A DNA stretch of 64,000 nt from an uncultured Acidimicrobiales bacterium (GTDB taxonomy: Bacteria > Actinomycetota > Acidimicrobiia > Acidimicrobiales > SZUA-35): contig CALEWY010000034.1 in assembly GCA_937925335.1 (NCBI GenBank), positions 17,178 through 81,177 on the forward strand. Direction: 5' to 3'. This document shows, in pieces, positions 25,335 through 34,054 of this stretch. Under the pieces are notes generated by a model, which saw only the letters and a list, made by a program, of their open reading frames with translations, was not told the origin of the DNA and made no database searches. Position 1 is the first letter of the stretch, and every line of letters begins with the position of its first letter. The translations under genes were made by a program, and so were the position numbers.

Positions 25335-25374
25335 GATGAGTCGAAGGCCGAGGAACGAGGCCGCACGACTCATC
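25335..25374. terminator. Bidirectional hairpin between TauE and WYL genes
   Basis: GATGAGTCG (25335-25343) pairs perfectly with CGACTCATC (25366-25374), and GGCC on both inner sides can extend the stem across a small internal loop. It sits between two convergent genes. Nothing else is seen in the 134-bp gap. Confidence 0.75.
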
Positions 25375-25465
25375 GACCAGACAACCCAGCGTGGTACGTC
25401 GACGACGCAGGAGGAGAATCGCAGTGCATTGTCCGACCTCTCTGTGCGGCCCTTCTGTGCGACCC

Positions 25466-26191
25466 CTAGGCTGGGATCACCTCTGGTGGAACCCAGCCAA
25501 GGGTCTCGTCGACATCGTGGTGGGCGCACTGCAGCGTGGTGAGCCGGGCCCCATCGATTCGATCGAGCCGGAAGAGCCGTCCGGCTTCTCGCAAGTGACA
25601 CCAGCCGATCAGGAACCAACCGTTCGAGCCGCTGTTCGAGCCGCCGTTCGAGCCGCCGTTCGAGCCGCTGAAGAAGCCGACGGGGTCGACCCGCCGAGTG
25701 GTGACGCCTCCATCGGCGTCGGTGTAATCGATCGACACAACGAGTTGACGCCGCAGGGCGTCTTCGATCGTCCGGCGAGCTCGCTTTGGCATCGGGTGCT
25801 GCTCGGGCAGTCGGATGCGGTTTCGAAGATCGTCAACGATGACCTGTGTCGTTGGACTCAGTGACTCGACGAGCCGAGCTGCGGCGGTCATCGCCGCATC
25901 TCGAAACGGCATGTTGGGGCCAGCCGCGGCGATCGCAACGAGGATGGCTGAGACTTCAGCTGGCGAGAGCGTGAACACTGCGCTGCCGCTTTGGTCGAGG
26001 CTGACCTGGCCACCCGATCTTCCTCGCTCCGCGTAGATGGGAACACCGGCATTTCGCAGTGACGCCAAGTCTCGCTCGATGGTGCGACGGGTGACGCCGA
26101 AGCGGGCGGCGAGGTCCGACGCACTGACGGGTTGTGGCGCCGTTCGCCGCAGATGTTCGCTGAGCGCATGGAGACGTTCGAGGCGGTTCAC
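25466..26191 (-). CDS. HTH/WYL-domain transcriptional regulator
   Basis: 241 residues. The N-terminal helix-turn-helix (DLAARFGVTRRTIERDLASL, about 27-46) is the HTH_11/DeoR type, followed by GRSGGQVSL and then a C-terminal WYL domain (RRQLVVSIDYTDADGG, then WFLIGWCHLREAGRLFRLDRI) where the WYL motif reads WFLIGW. WYL regulators sense ligands or nucleic acid damage signals. Inside the WYL domain, between two core strands, is a Gly/Ser/Asn repeat (SNGGSNGGSNSGSNG) encoded by a 12-bp minisatellite. It diverges from the VOC gene by 91 bp and may regulate it. Confidence 0.88.
   Translation of the reverse strand: MNRLERLHALSEHLRRTAPQPVSASDLAARFGVTRRTIERDLASLRNAGVPIYAERGRSGGQVSLDQSGSAVFTLSPAEVSAILVAIAAAGPNMPFRDAAMTAAARLVESLSPTTQVIVDDLRNRIRLPEQHPMPKRARRTIEDALRRQLVVSIDYTDADGGVTTRRVDPVGFFSGSNGGSNGGSNSGSNGWFLIGWCHLREAGRLFRLDRIDGARLTTLQCAHHDVDETLGWVPPEVIPA
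25622..25669. repeat. Four 12-bp tandem repeats within the WYL gene
   Basis: GTTCGAGCCGCT/C is repeated four times without a break (25622-25633, 25634-25645, 25646-25657, 25658-25669). It encodes a flexible Gly/Ser/Asn loop; any change in copy number keeps the reading frame. Confidence 0.9.
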
Positions 26192-26255
26192 GTTCTCACC
26201 AAACAGCGAACTGAATGACCGGTCAAGACATTCTCCGAATATCCGACAAAGGGCT

Positions 26256-26276
26256 GTCGCATCAGGTCTCTAGGGT
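26256..26276 (+). promoter_or_regulatory. Promoter of the VOC-family gene
   Basis: GTCGCATCAGGTCTCTA (26256-26272) runs into the -10 box TAGGGT (26271-26276), 6 nt before the ATG. The same 17-mer with one change lies at the same place upstream of the topoisomerase A gene (48694-48710). Confidence 0.5.
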
Positions 26277-26282
26277 GCACGC

Positions 26283-26687
26283 ATGACCACTTCTTTGGGA
26301 TACACGATCGTCACGGTTGCCGACGTCGCCGCCACGCTCGGCTTCTACAACGCAGCGTTTGGCCTCGAGACACAACTCCTCACACCCGAGGGTGACTACG
26401 GCGAGCTGGCAAGCGGCGCAACCACGCTTGCCTTCGTTGCGAACGAACTGGCCGAGAGCAACCTCGGCGAAGCCGGCGGGTTCACGCCTCTCGATCCGTC
26501 ATCACCGCCACCGGCTGCGTCGATCACGCTGGTCACCGACGATGTTGCCGCAGTGGTGAGCACTGCGGTCGGAGCCGGCGCCCGTCTCTACGTCGAGCCG
26601 ACGACTAAACCCTGGGGCCAAACCGTCGCCTACCTCATCGACCCAAACGGCTTCCTCGTCGAAATCGCCACCCCCGTCGGCGCCTAA
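26283..26687 (+). CDS. VOC (glyoxalase/bleomycin resistance-like) family protein
   Basis: 134 residues forming one vicinal-oxygen-chelate domain: TIVTVADVAATLGFYNAAFGL at the start and TKPWGQTVAYLIDPNGFLVEI at the end, where the Glu is the usual metal ligand. The N-terminal ligand position is not His, and the central part (YGELASGATTLAFVAN) is of the general-purpose type, so metal-dependent catalysis is uncertain. Small VOC proteins act as isomerases, dioxygenases or drug-binding proteins. It diverges from the WYL regulator, a frequent arrangement for regulated VOC genes. Confidence 0.88.
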   Translation: MTTSLGYTIVTVADVAATLGFYNAAFGLETQLLTPEGDYGELASGATTLAFVANELAESNLGEAGGFTPLDPSSPPPAASITLVTDDVAAVVSTAVGAGARLYVEPTTKPWGQTVAYLIDPNGFLVEIATPVGA

Positions 26688-26700
26688 CCCGCCCGCAAGC

Positions 26701-26738
26701 GGAGGGATACGCCGCAACAACGTGCGGGAAATCCCTCC
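26701..26738. terminator. Bidirectional hairpin between VOC and FtsK-type genes
   Basis: GGAGGGAT (26701-26708) pairs with ATCCCTCC (26731-26738), and an inner CCGCA/TGCGG stem (26712-26716 with 26723-26727) continues the hairpin. It lies between convergent genes. Confidence 0.75.
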
Positions 26739-26782
26739 ACAACATGAGGGCGCACCAACGAGCTTTGGGGGGGTCCCTTCGC

Positions 26783-29700
26783 TTAGGCGGCGACTTGCAC
26801 GATGGAGGTTCGGCCGCGATCGACGATCACGGCTCGCCCTGGCGGGGCGTCGCGCAGGTCGGGCACGACGATTCGACACACCTCGCCGTCGGTTCGAGAT
26901 GGATTCAGCAAGACGACGGTCGCGGTTTCGAGAAGCGGCGCGATCCAGCTTCCAAAACCTCGCGCCGAAGCCGGTGTTGCCGCGATGACGAGCGGTCGCC
27001 CATCCGCCTTCGCCTCGTCGATCAGGGCTCGGGCCTCGTCTGCCTCGAGCTGCTCTGCGTCGTCGATGACAACCCATCGATCTGCTTCGCCTGACACGCG
27101 CTGGTCGGACCCCGCGCGCTGGTCGGATCCGGCGCGCTGGTCGGATCCAGTGCACTGGTTTGCCCCGACCCGCAGGGTTTCGATCGCCGTTGACCGGCCC
27201 GACCCAGGCTGTCCCAGGATCACGACCGGCCGCGCAGCATCGACGCTGACGACCACCGGTTGACGATCGTCGTCGAGACCAAGCGGAGCTCCCCGATGGC
27301 GCTCGTTTGCGGCTTGATGGGAAACAAGGCTCGAGCGTTCGACTCGGTCGCTCAGCACGAGGACGGGCCTCGGCATCTCGGTCGGCGCTGATCTCTGAAC
27401 CAAGACATCGACCGACACGTCGCCAACAACCCCACGTCGACTCGAGCCCGGTTCGACGATGTGGCGGCCGACCAACGACGCCGATTGCCGTTCTCGAACG
27501 TCGAACGCGAGATAGGCCGACGGGGTGGACAAGCGGTGAATCACCCTCGTGCTCAGTCGGTTCGCCACCTTTGATGGAACGTCTCGTTCATCGACTCCCG
27601 ACACGATCACGGCGATGCCACGATCCACGGCGTCACGAACCAACCGCTCCAGCGCCGCCCTGGCATCGAGGCCAGCTTCGGCTTCCAAGCCTTCGGCGAC
27701 AGCTGACCACCGATGCACGACGATGCACGCTGGTCGCCCATCCGAGCCAGCTGCACCCCGGAGCAGACGCAACAGCTTGACCGCTCTCGCACCGTCGCCA
27801 GCCTGGATGACGGCTCCAACGCCGTCGACGTCGTTGAGCGCGGCAAGACCACCGTTTCCATCGAAGACATAGACGTGAGCGGCAGGCTGTTCGGTAAGGA
27901 GTCCCCCCAGAGCAACCATGATCGTCCGCTCCGGTTCGCCCTGATCGGCGCCAAGAACGAGAAGACCCGTCTCGGCAGGCGACCACGTCAACGGCACGCG
28001 AGCACGGTTGTCGGGATCATCGATCAACCCGAGCGGGATCACGCCACGGTCACACGCAACCGCATCAAGGTCGACCGACTGGAGCTCGTTCAACCAGGGC
28101 GGTTCGGGAAGCCAGTTCGCTGCTCGTCGACACTCGGCGATTCGGTCGGCAACCGAGACCTCGGCCTGCGCCCGAGTCGGTGAGGCTTTCGCCTTGGCCC
28201 GGAACTCCGAGCGGACGGTGTCGAGCGCAACTCGATATCGCCGGGCAAGCATCGGCTCTTCGTCGAGCAGCGCGGGGTGGATGACGAACGGCGCAACATC
28301 GTCGACCTTCCCGCTACCGCTGATGTGTGCGACCTGAAACTCGGCGACTCGCCCGCCCCGGTCGATCACCGCTCGGCCGGGAATCGGTGGCAAGAGCGCA
28401 GCGTCGGCTCGGTCGATGACATCCATGCTGTCGGCCCGATCCTGCACCCGGAGACAGATCCGAAGGTTGGTGTTCGCGCGGATTTGACCGGTGACCACAC
28501 CAGCGGGCCGTTGCGTTGCCAGAACGAGATGCACACCGAGGCTGCGCCCACGTCGAGCGACGTCGACCAGGCCGTCGAGAAAGTCGGGCAACTCATCGGC
28601 AAGCGCGGCGAACTCGTCGACGACGATCACGAGGCGAGGAAGGGGCTCGTCGTCACTGACGAGACGGACATCTTCAATGTCGGCGACCCCGAGCTCACGC
28701 AGCCGCTCCTCGCGTGATCGCAGCTCGGCCCGCAACGCTCGAAGCGCACGAGCTGCCGATGCTGCGTCGAGGTCGGTCACCACCGCTGAGACATGGGGAA
28801 GATCGGCAACGACATCGAAGGCACCGCCTCCCTTGAAGTCGACCAGCACGAACGAGACCAGCTCCGGCGACTGGTGCAGCGCAGCACTCAGAACCAGCGT
28901 CCGAGCGAGTTCCGACTTGCCCGACCCGGTCGTGCCGGCGATCAACGCATGCGGACCGTCGCTCACGAGGTCGACGGTCACGATGCCGTCGAGGTCGGCA
29001 CCCAACACCACGTTGATGCTGGATCGATCTCCCCGACGCCAGATGGCCCCGATCTCGTGGTCGTCAGCGAGCACGTCGCCCAATGCCACGGAGGCGGCGA
29101 GGCGCCCGCCCGCATCGACGACAAGCGGATCATCGAACGGTGCAAGACATCGAGCGACCTCCATCGCCGCCACGATCCCCAACTGATCGACGACACCCGT
29201 CATCGCCGAACGATCGCTCGCTCCCCCGAGGCCGACGGCCGACTCGATGACCACCGAGTCGTCCGCGGCCACGTCAGCGATCGCCACGCACGAAGCTGGC
29301 ACGTCATCTCGGTCACCGATCCAAATCGAACGAGTGCCTGCCGACCGACCGGACACGACCCTGGCGAGCGCACCAGGGCCGACGGGTTCGACCCCATCGA
29401 TCAGGACGAGCTGGATCGGCCGGGAGGTTGCAGCGTCGCCGTCGGCCAACTCCAGGAGGCGGTCAGCGGCGACGTGGTCGGTCGCAACGCCCGACAGATT
29501 CGGGACCCATTTCAGCCAGTCCCAGTCGATCAAACGATCGTTGGTCGTGATCACGGCCAACGATAGGTCCGACGGCCCGAACGATGACGTGACCGTTGCG
29601 AGGACGCTGCGGGCAACGCCGAGAACATCATCACGCCCGCCGACGAGCGCCATCCCCTGCGCTTCTGCGAGTGGCACCGTCATGGGGGCACCGACCAGCA

Positions 29701-30364
29701 CACATCGATCGGGAACGACGTCAGCAACCGCCGGGTCGGTGATCAGGTGCTCGGGACCATCGACCTCAATCGCCCCTACACCAACCGAGATCTCGATCGG
29801 CGCGCCGGGCTCGAGCGTCTGTTGCCACGGCATCGCACCGGCGACGAGGTCGGCGCGTAACCTCGATTGGCGGCGGGTGAGGCGTCGAGCGACCTCTGCG
29901 TCACACCAACGATCCACCGCCTCGGCAACGTCGGCTCGGGCGAGATCGATGGCCTCGATCCGCCGACGATGATCTCGGCGATTGGAGACTCGCCCAGCGA
30001 CCGATCGGCCGAGCAGCGTGAGAGCGGAGACACCGGCCAAGATCGCGAAGAGTGGTGAGAAGATGAGGGCGACCACCGCACCGCCGATCAGCGATGATAA
30101 TGCCCCGATCCATGCCAGCGCCGGCGCATCGCCTGGGTCGGCGGGAACATCCACCGTGGTTGCCAGCGCTGTCGGTTTCGAGTCGCTTGGCGCTGGCCCC
30201 CTGAGCACCGTGATCCGACCGCGATGATCCGGGCGACGAGGCCGAATGATTCGCGTATCACCGTCCAGAAAATCACCCCGAGGTGCCCGATCGAGCTCGT
30301 CATCGATCGGAATTCGAACGGCCAGGGATGGCTCATCACTTTCGATTTGGTGCTCGATCGACAT
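26783..30364 (-). CDS. EccC/EssC-type FtsK/SpoIIIE secretion ATPase
   Basis: 1193 residues from ATG 30364. An in-frame ATG at 30388 is less likely because the promoter would then lie inside the gene. A cytoplasmic N-terminus of about 80 residues precedes two membrane helices (about 80-120). The first ATPase module has Walker A GTTGSGKS at 477-484, DFKGGGAFD and Walker B VIVVDEFAAL, with LVLATQRPAG as sensor. The second module has a degenerate P-loop (GADQGEPERT). The third has GQPGSGRST with Arg replacing Lys and IDDAEQLE. Three modules after paired membrane helices is the layout of type VII motor proteins, of which usually only the first hydrolyses ATP. No FHA domain. It probably drives export of the WXG100-like operon products. 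Confidence 0.85.
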   Translation of the reverse strand: MSIEHQIESDEPSLAVRIPIDDELDRAPRGDFLDGDTRIIRPRRPDHRGRITVLRGPAPSDSKPTALATTVDVPADPGDAPALAWIGALSSLIGGAVVALIFSPLFAILAGVSALTLLGRSVAGRVSNRRDHRRRIEAIDLARADVAEAVDRWCDAEVARRLTRRQSRLRADLVAGAMPWQQTLEPGAPIEISVGVGAIEVDGPEHLITDPAVADVVPDRCVLVGAPMTVPLAEAQGMALVGGRDDVLGVARSVLATVTSSFGPSDLSLAVITTNDRLIDWDWLKWVPNLSGVATDHVAADRLLELADGDAATSRPIQLVLIDGVEPVGPGALARVVSGRSAGTRSIWIGDRDDVPASCVAIADVAADDSVVIESAVGLGGASDRSAMTGVVDQLGIVAAMEVARCLAPFDDPLVVDAGGRLAASVALGDVLADDHEIGAIWRRGDRSSINVVLGADLDGIVTVDLVSDGPHALIAGTTGSGKSELARTLVLSAALHQSPELVSFVLVDFKGGGAFDVVADLPHVSAVVTDLDAASAARALRALRAELRSREERLRELGVADIEDVRLVSDDEPLPRLVIVVDEFAALADELPDFLDGLVDVARRGRSLGVHLVLATQRPAGVVTGQIRANTNLRICLRVQDRADSMDVIDRADAALLPPIPGRAVIDRGGRVAEFQVAHISGSGKVDDVAPFVIHPALLDEEPMLARRYRVALDTVRSEFRAKAKASPTRAQAEVSVADRIAECRRAANWLPEPPWLNELQSVDLDAVACDRGVIPLGLIDDPDNRARVPLTWSPAETGLLVLGADQGEPERTIMVALGGLLTEQPAAHVYVFDGNGGLAALNDVDGVGAVIQAGDGARAVKLLRLLRGAAGSDGRPACIVVHRWSAVAEGLEAEAGLDARAALERLVRDAVDRGIAVIVSGVDERDVPSKVANRLSTRVIHRLSTPSAYLAFDVRERQSASLVGRHIVEPGSSRRGVVGDVSVDVLVQRSAPTEMPRPVLVLSDRVERSSLVSHQAANERHRGAPLGLDDDRQPVVVSVDAARPVVILGQPGSGRSTAIETLRVGANQCTGSDQRAGSDQRAGSDQRVSGEADRWVVIDDAEQLEADEARALIDEAKADGRPLVIAATPASARGFGSWIAPLLETATVVLLNPSRTDGEVCRIVVPDLRDAPPGRAVIVDRGRTSIVQVAA
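27098..27169. repeat. 18-bp tandem repeats inside the FtsK-type gene
   Basis: Three close copies related to GCGCTGGTCGGATCCGGC (27098-27115, 27116-27133, 27134-27151) and a diverged fourth (27152-27169) encode an acidic-basic linker of the form GSDQRA, between the P-loop and Walker B of the third ATPase module. Confidence 0.85.
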
Positions 30365-30370
30365 CGTTTG

Positions 30371-30398
30371 AGTGTAATTGAGCGTCATTAAGTGTCAA
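30371..30398 (-). promoter_or_regulatory. Promoter of the FtsK-type ATPase gene
   Basis: On the minus strand TTGACA (30398-30393), a 16-bp spacer and TACACT (30376-30371) precede the ATG at 30364 by 6 nt, so the mRNA should start at or near that ATG. This selects the MSIEHQ start. Confidence 0.65.
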
Positions 30399-30494
30399 TA
30401 CGTCGTGACTCCTGCATTCGCGGTTCGCCACGCTCGGTGAGAAAAGTGCGGCGCCATGTCCCCCCGGATGGGGAGCTGCGGCGAGTGATAGTCA

Positions 30495-30511
30495 GATTCA
30501 CCTACTGAATC
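30495..30511. promoter_or_regulatory. Palindrome upstream of the DUF1800 gene
   Basis: GATTCA (30495-30500) and TGAATC (30506-30511) are separated by 5 bp, a typical operator geometry, within the 214-bp divergent region between the ATPase and DUF1800 genes. Confidence 0.4.
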
Positions 30512-30534
30512 GCCCACTGCACCGCCACTCCCGC

Positions 30535-30562
30535 AATCCCTACGAACGAATCCCTACGAACG
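30535..30562. repeat. 14-bp tandem direct repeat
   Basis: AATCCCTACGAACG occurs twice in tandem (30535-30548 and 30549-30562), ending 16 nt before the DUF1800 start codon. Confidence 0.85.
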
Positions 30563-30578
30563 AAGGACGTCGCCCGCA

Positions 30579-32588
30579 ATGGCCATCGTGACCTGGCAAC
30601 CCAGAGACGTCGGAGAGGTCGCCTCGATCGCGACCGCCGACCATCCTGGACTTACCCGATTGTCCGCCCCGGGATCGACCTACCGCACCTTCGACTCATC
30701 GGCTGATCAACCAGTTGGGCCGCTGAACGGTTCGTTGCGAGTCGAGTCGTATTACGCCCTCTACGTCGAGACGGAGACGAATCGGGGTCGACGCCAGTTC
30801 AAGTTCGTCCCGAGCAACAACGCAACACCGCAACTGCGATTCGGGTATCGCTATGTCGTCGGGCTCGGCCGAGATACCCGCGACGGCACCCTTCAGCCGT
30901 TCACCGCAGACCTCCCGGCACTCGCAACCCAGGCTGAGCCCGGCATCGTCATCGAGTCCGTCGGCCTCGTGTTCGCTCGAGTTCGGGGCGAACTCGAGAT
31001 CGAACTGATCGATCCCTCGAATCCCGTTCAACCACCAACCGGCGAGATCACGAGCAACGACGCAGCCCGCATGCTCATGCAGGCCACCTACGGGCCGACC
31101 ACCGCTTCGATTCAAGAACTGCAAACACTCGGCAGCTTCGACACATGGATCGACCAGCAATTCGCCGCTCCGATCTCGCTCACGCTCCCCTACGTTCGGG
31201 CAACCAGCAATGGCAGCCTCGGCTCGACGAGGCACCACATCTGGTTCGACAACGCACTCAATGGAACCGACCAGCTCCGCCAACGAGTCGCCCTCGCATG
31301 GAGTGAGCTCTTCGTCATCTCCGATCGCGACTATGTGCTCAGCAACTCGCAGTACTCGGTCAGCCAGTATCTGGACCTCCTCGCCGAGCAGGGACTTGGC
31401 AACTTTCGAACACTCCTCGAAACCGTCACGCTCCACCCGGCGATGGGTGTTTTCGTCAGCATGCTCGCCAACGAACGAGCCGACCCAGCCCGCAACGTTC
31501 GACCCGACGAGAACTTCGCCCGAGAGGTTCTTCAGCTCTTCTCGATCGGACTCTACGAACTCGAGACGAACGGCGAGGTCCGCACACAGAACGGGCGACC
31601 GATCGAGACCTACGACCAAACGACCGTCGAAGAGTTCGCGAAGGTCTTCACCGGTTGGACCTACGACGGCCTGCGTCGCTGGAACGACAACAACGCTGGC
31701 TTCCAAGATCGAGAGTCGCCGATGGTGCCCTACGAGGAGTACCACGACACTGGTGAGAAGGTGCTGCTGAACGGCACGGTCTTGCCCGCCGGCCAAAGCG
31801 CTCGAGCAGACATGACCGCAGCGCTCGACAACATCTTCAATCATCCAAACGTTGGCCCGTTCATCTCGACGCACTTGATCCAGCGATTGGTGACGAGCAA
31901 CCCGTCACCCGCATATGTCGGCCGAATCGCGACGGTGTTCAATGACGACGGTTCAGGTGAGCGCGGCAACCTCGCAGCGGTCGTCAAGGCTCTCCTGCTC
32001 GACCCCGAAGCTCGTCAGGGCCACGTCACGCAGCCGTCGACGTTCGGCAAGTTGCGCGAGCCGTTGCTCCGCCTCACACAGGTCTTCCGGGCATTTGAGG
32101 CTCAGCCGGGACCATCCTCCGATGGCGTCTACCGGCCCGAAGCCCGCTCGATCAACGCCATCGAGGACATCGTCGGCCAGGGAGTTCTTCGATCACGATC
32201 GGTGTTCAACTTCTTCCGCCCGGACAACCCCATTGGACCGGGTTCAGATCTCGTCTCACCCGAGCTGCAGATCCTGTCGGAGATCAACGTCGCTTCGACG
32301 AACAACATGTTCTTCAACCAGATCTACGGCTTCAACAACAGAAGTGACGGGTACGGAGCGGTCAGCCGACTGCAGGTCGAACGAGAGGTTCAGATGGCCG
32401 GCGACCCAGCCGCCCTGGTCGACCACCTCGACCTCCTGCTCATGGCTGGAGCGCTTCCCCCAGCGGTTCGTAACTCGATCATCGACCACGTCGGATCGGT
32501 TCCAGACACCGAAGAGGGCCGGTTCATTCGAGCCCTCGATGCGATGTTCCTCGTCACCGGTTCGCCCTTCCACCTGGTCCAGAAATGA
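30579..32588 (+). CDS. DUF1800 family protein
   Basis: 669 residues. After an N-terminal beta-rich region (about 1-155), the DUF1800 part runs from DAARMLMQATYGPT (about 165) to the end, with QLRQRVALAWSELFVIS, NFAREVLQLFSIGLYELETNG, EFAKVFTGWTYDG and VLRSRSVFNFFRPDNPIGPG as landmarks. DUF1800 proteins are large, probably exported or surface proteins of unknown function that almost always pair with a DUF1501 protein. Here the two overlap as ATGA. No classical signal peptide is evident at this start, so export could depend on the Tat-targeted partner. It diverges from the FtsK-type ATPase gene. Confidence 0.88.
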   Translation: MAIVTWQPRDVGEVASIATADHPGLTRLSAPGSTYRTFDSSADQPVGPLNGSLRVESYYALYVETETNRGRRQFKFVPSNNATPQLRFGYRYVVGLGRDTRDGTLQPFTADLPALATQAEPGIVIESVGLVFARVRGELEIELIDPSNPVQPPTGEITSNDAARMLMQATYGPTTASIQELQTLGSFDTWIDQQFAAPISLTLPYVRATSNGSLGSTRHHIWFDNALNGTDQLRQRVALAWSELFVISDRDYVLSNSQYSVSQYLDLLAEQGLGNFRTLLETVTLHPAMGVFVSMLANERADPARNVRPDENFAREVLQLFSIGLYELETNGEVRTQNGRPIETYDQTTVEEFAKVFTGWTYDGLRRWNDNNAGFQDRESPMVPYEEYHDTGEKVLLNGTVLPAGQSARADMTAALDNIFNHPNVGPFISTHLIQRLVTSNPSPAYVGRIATVFNDDGSGERGNLAAVVKALLLDPEARQGHVTQPSTFGKLREPLLRLTQVFRAFEAQPGPSSDGVYRPEARSINAIEDIVGQGVLRSRSVFNFFRPDNPIGPGSDLVSPELQILSEINVASTNNMFFNQIYGFNNRSDGYGAVSRLQVEREVQMAGDPAALVDHLDLLLMAGALPPAVRNSIIDHVGSVPDTEEGRFIRALDAMFLVTGSPFHLVQK

Positions 32589-34054
32589 GCTCGGCAATGT
32601 CTTTTGATCGGTCCCTTCATCTCATCAACTCCGCAACGACCACCTCCGCCGGTACCACCAGCACCAAGTCGAAGCCCATGGGTCGTCGGAAGTTCTTGAC
32701 CCTCGCCGGTGCAGCCACCGCAGGAGTCACCCTGTCGACGCTGCCAATGGGCTTCGCTGGCCCGGCTGCCGCCCAGACGGGTTCACGAAGCCTCGTCTGC
32801 ATTTTCCTTCGTGGCGGTGCCGACTCGTTCAACATGTTCGTGCCCCGTGATCACGGCGTCGCCGGCCAAACCCACGCTGTCTACGCGGCCACACGCGGCC
32901 GGTTCGCGGTCCCCGCTGGATCGCTACTCCCGATCTTTGACGGCCAGTTCGGACTCAACCCGGGCCTCGGCGGCATGGCGGCAATCGCCGAAGCGGGGCA
33001 ACTCGCTGTCGTCCAGAACGTTGGCCCGCTCGGCCAGCCGATCACGAAGACGGACTACCTCGCAGGCCGTTCACTTCCGCAGAGCTTGTTCGCACACGAC
33101 GCTCAGCAAAAGTTGTGGCAGACCGCCCGCCCAACCCTCACGAGCTCTACTGGTTGGGCCGGAAGCCTGGCCGAAATCGTCGCTCCGAACGCGCCAGTCG
33201 CCCCCTCGTTCTCCTTGAACGGCTCGAACCGCTGGCAGGCCTCCACCGGCTCTCGATACTCCCGCCTGTCGCCGACGGTGCCGATCTCACTGCTCCACGG
33301 CTACAGCTCTGAACAGCGGACGTGGATTCCAACGTTCGAGGGAGTCCAAGACACCTTGGCCGCCAACCTCAGCGCCGCTCGAGCCTCGTCCAACGTGTTC
33401 GATCAAGCAGCGGCTGACAGCCTGAGCCAGTCGATCACGACAACCCAACAACTGCAGAGCGCAACGGCTGACAACGCGGCGAACGATGTCGGCATGGACG
33501 ACGTCGGCCGCAACCGTCTCGGCATGCAATTGCGAGAGGTCGCCCGGCTGATCAAGAACCGCGAGCAGCTCAACATGCCGCGTCAGATCTTCCTCGTCCG
33601 TGTCGGCGGCTGGGACACCCATCAGGATCAAGAGGGACGATTCCCAGCACTCCTCTCACAGCTCGACGGAGCGGTCACCTCGTTCCAGAACGCCATCAAC
33701 AACCTCGGCCTCGCCGACTCGGTCACGACGTTCACCGCATCAGACTTTGGTCGCACGCTCACGATCAACGGCGATGGCACCGACCACGGCTGGGGCGGCA
33801 ACGCGTTCGTGATGGGTGGCGCAGTGAGCGCCGGGCGCTACGGCACGTTCCCTGACCTCACCGCGAGTGCGACCAACCCGGACGACATCAGCGATGGACG
33901 AAACAACTTCGCTGGCCGGCTCATCCCAACCACATCGGTGAGCCAGCACGGCGCCACGCTTGCTCGATGGATGGGGCTGAACGATGCTCAACTCGACCAG
34001 GCCTTCCCCGAGCTCCGCAACTTTGGTCAGCGAGACCTCGGCTACCTCGCGTAG
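32585..34054 (+). CDS. DUF1501 family protein, Tat-exported
   Basis: 489 residues. The start overlaps the DUF1800 stop by 4 bp. A twin-arginine signal is present: GRRKFLTLAGAAT (about 33-45) followed by a hydrophobic stretch and an AAA-type cleavage site (GPAAAQT). The mature part begins SLVCIFLRGGADSFNMFVPRD, where the GGADSFN metal-site-like motif and later VGGWDTHQDQEGRFP and TASDFGRTLTINGDGTDHGW match DUF1501, which is related to the alkaline phosphatase/sulfatase fold. It is likely an exported metal-dependent hydrolase acting with the DUF1800 protein; substrate unknown. Confidence 0.9.
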   Translation: MSSAMSFDRSLHLINSATTTSAGTTSTKSKPMGRRKFLTLAGAATAGVTLSTLPMGFAGPAAAQTGSRSLVCIFLRGGADSFNMFVPRDHGVAGQTHAVYAATRGRFAVPAGSLLPIFDGQFGLNPGLGGMAAIAEAGQLAVVQNVGPLGQPITKTDYLAGRSLPQSLFAHDAQQKLWQTARPTLTSSTGWAGSLAEIVAPNAPVAPSFSLNGSNRWQASTGSRYSRLSPTVPISLLHGYSSEQRTWIPTFEGVQDTLAANLSAARASSNVFDQAAADSLSQSITTTQQLQSATADNAANDVGMDDVGRNRLGMQLREVARLIKNREQLNMPRQIFLVRVGGWDTHQDQEGRFPALLSQLDGAVTSFQNAINNLGLADSVTTFTASDFGRTLTINGDGTDHGWGGNAFVMGGAVSAGRYGTFPDLTASATNPDDISDGRNNFAGRLIPTTSVSQHGATLARWMGLNDAQLDQAFPELRNFGQRDLGYLA

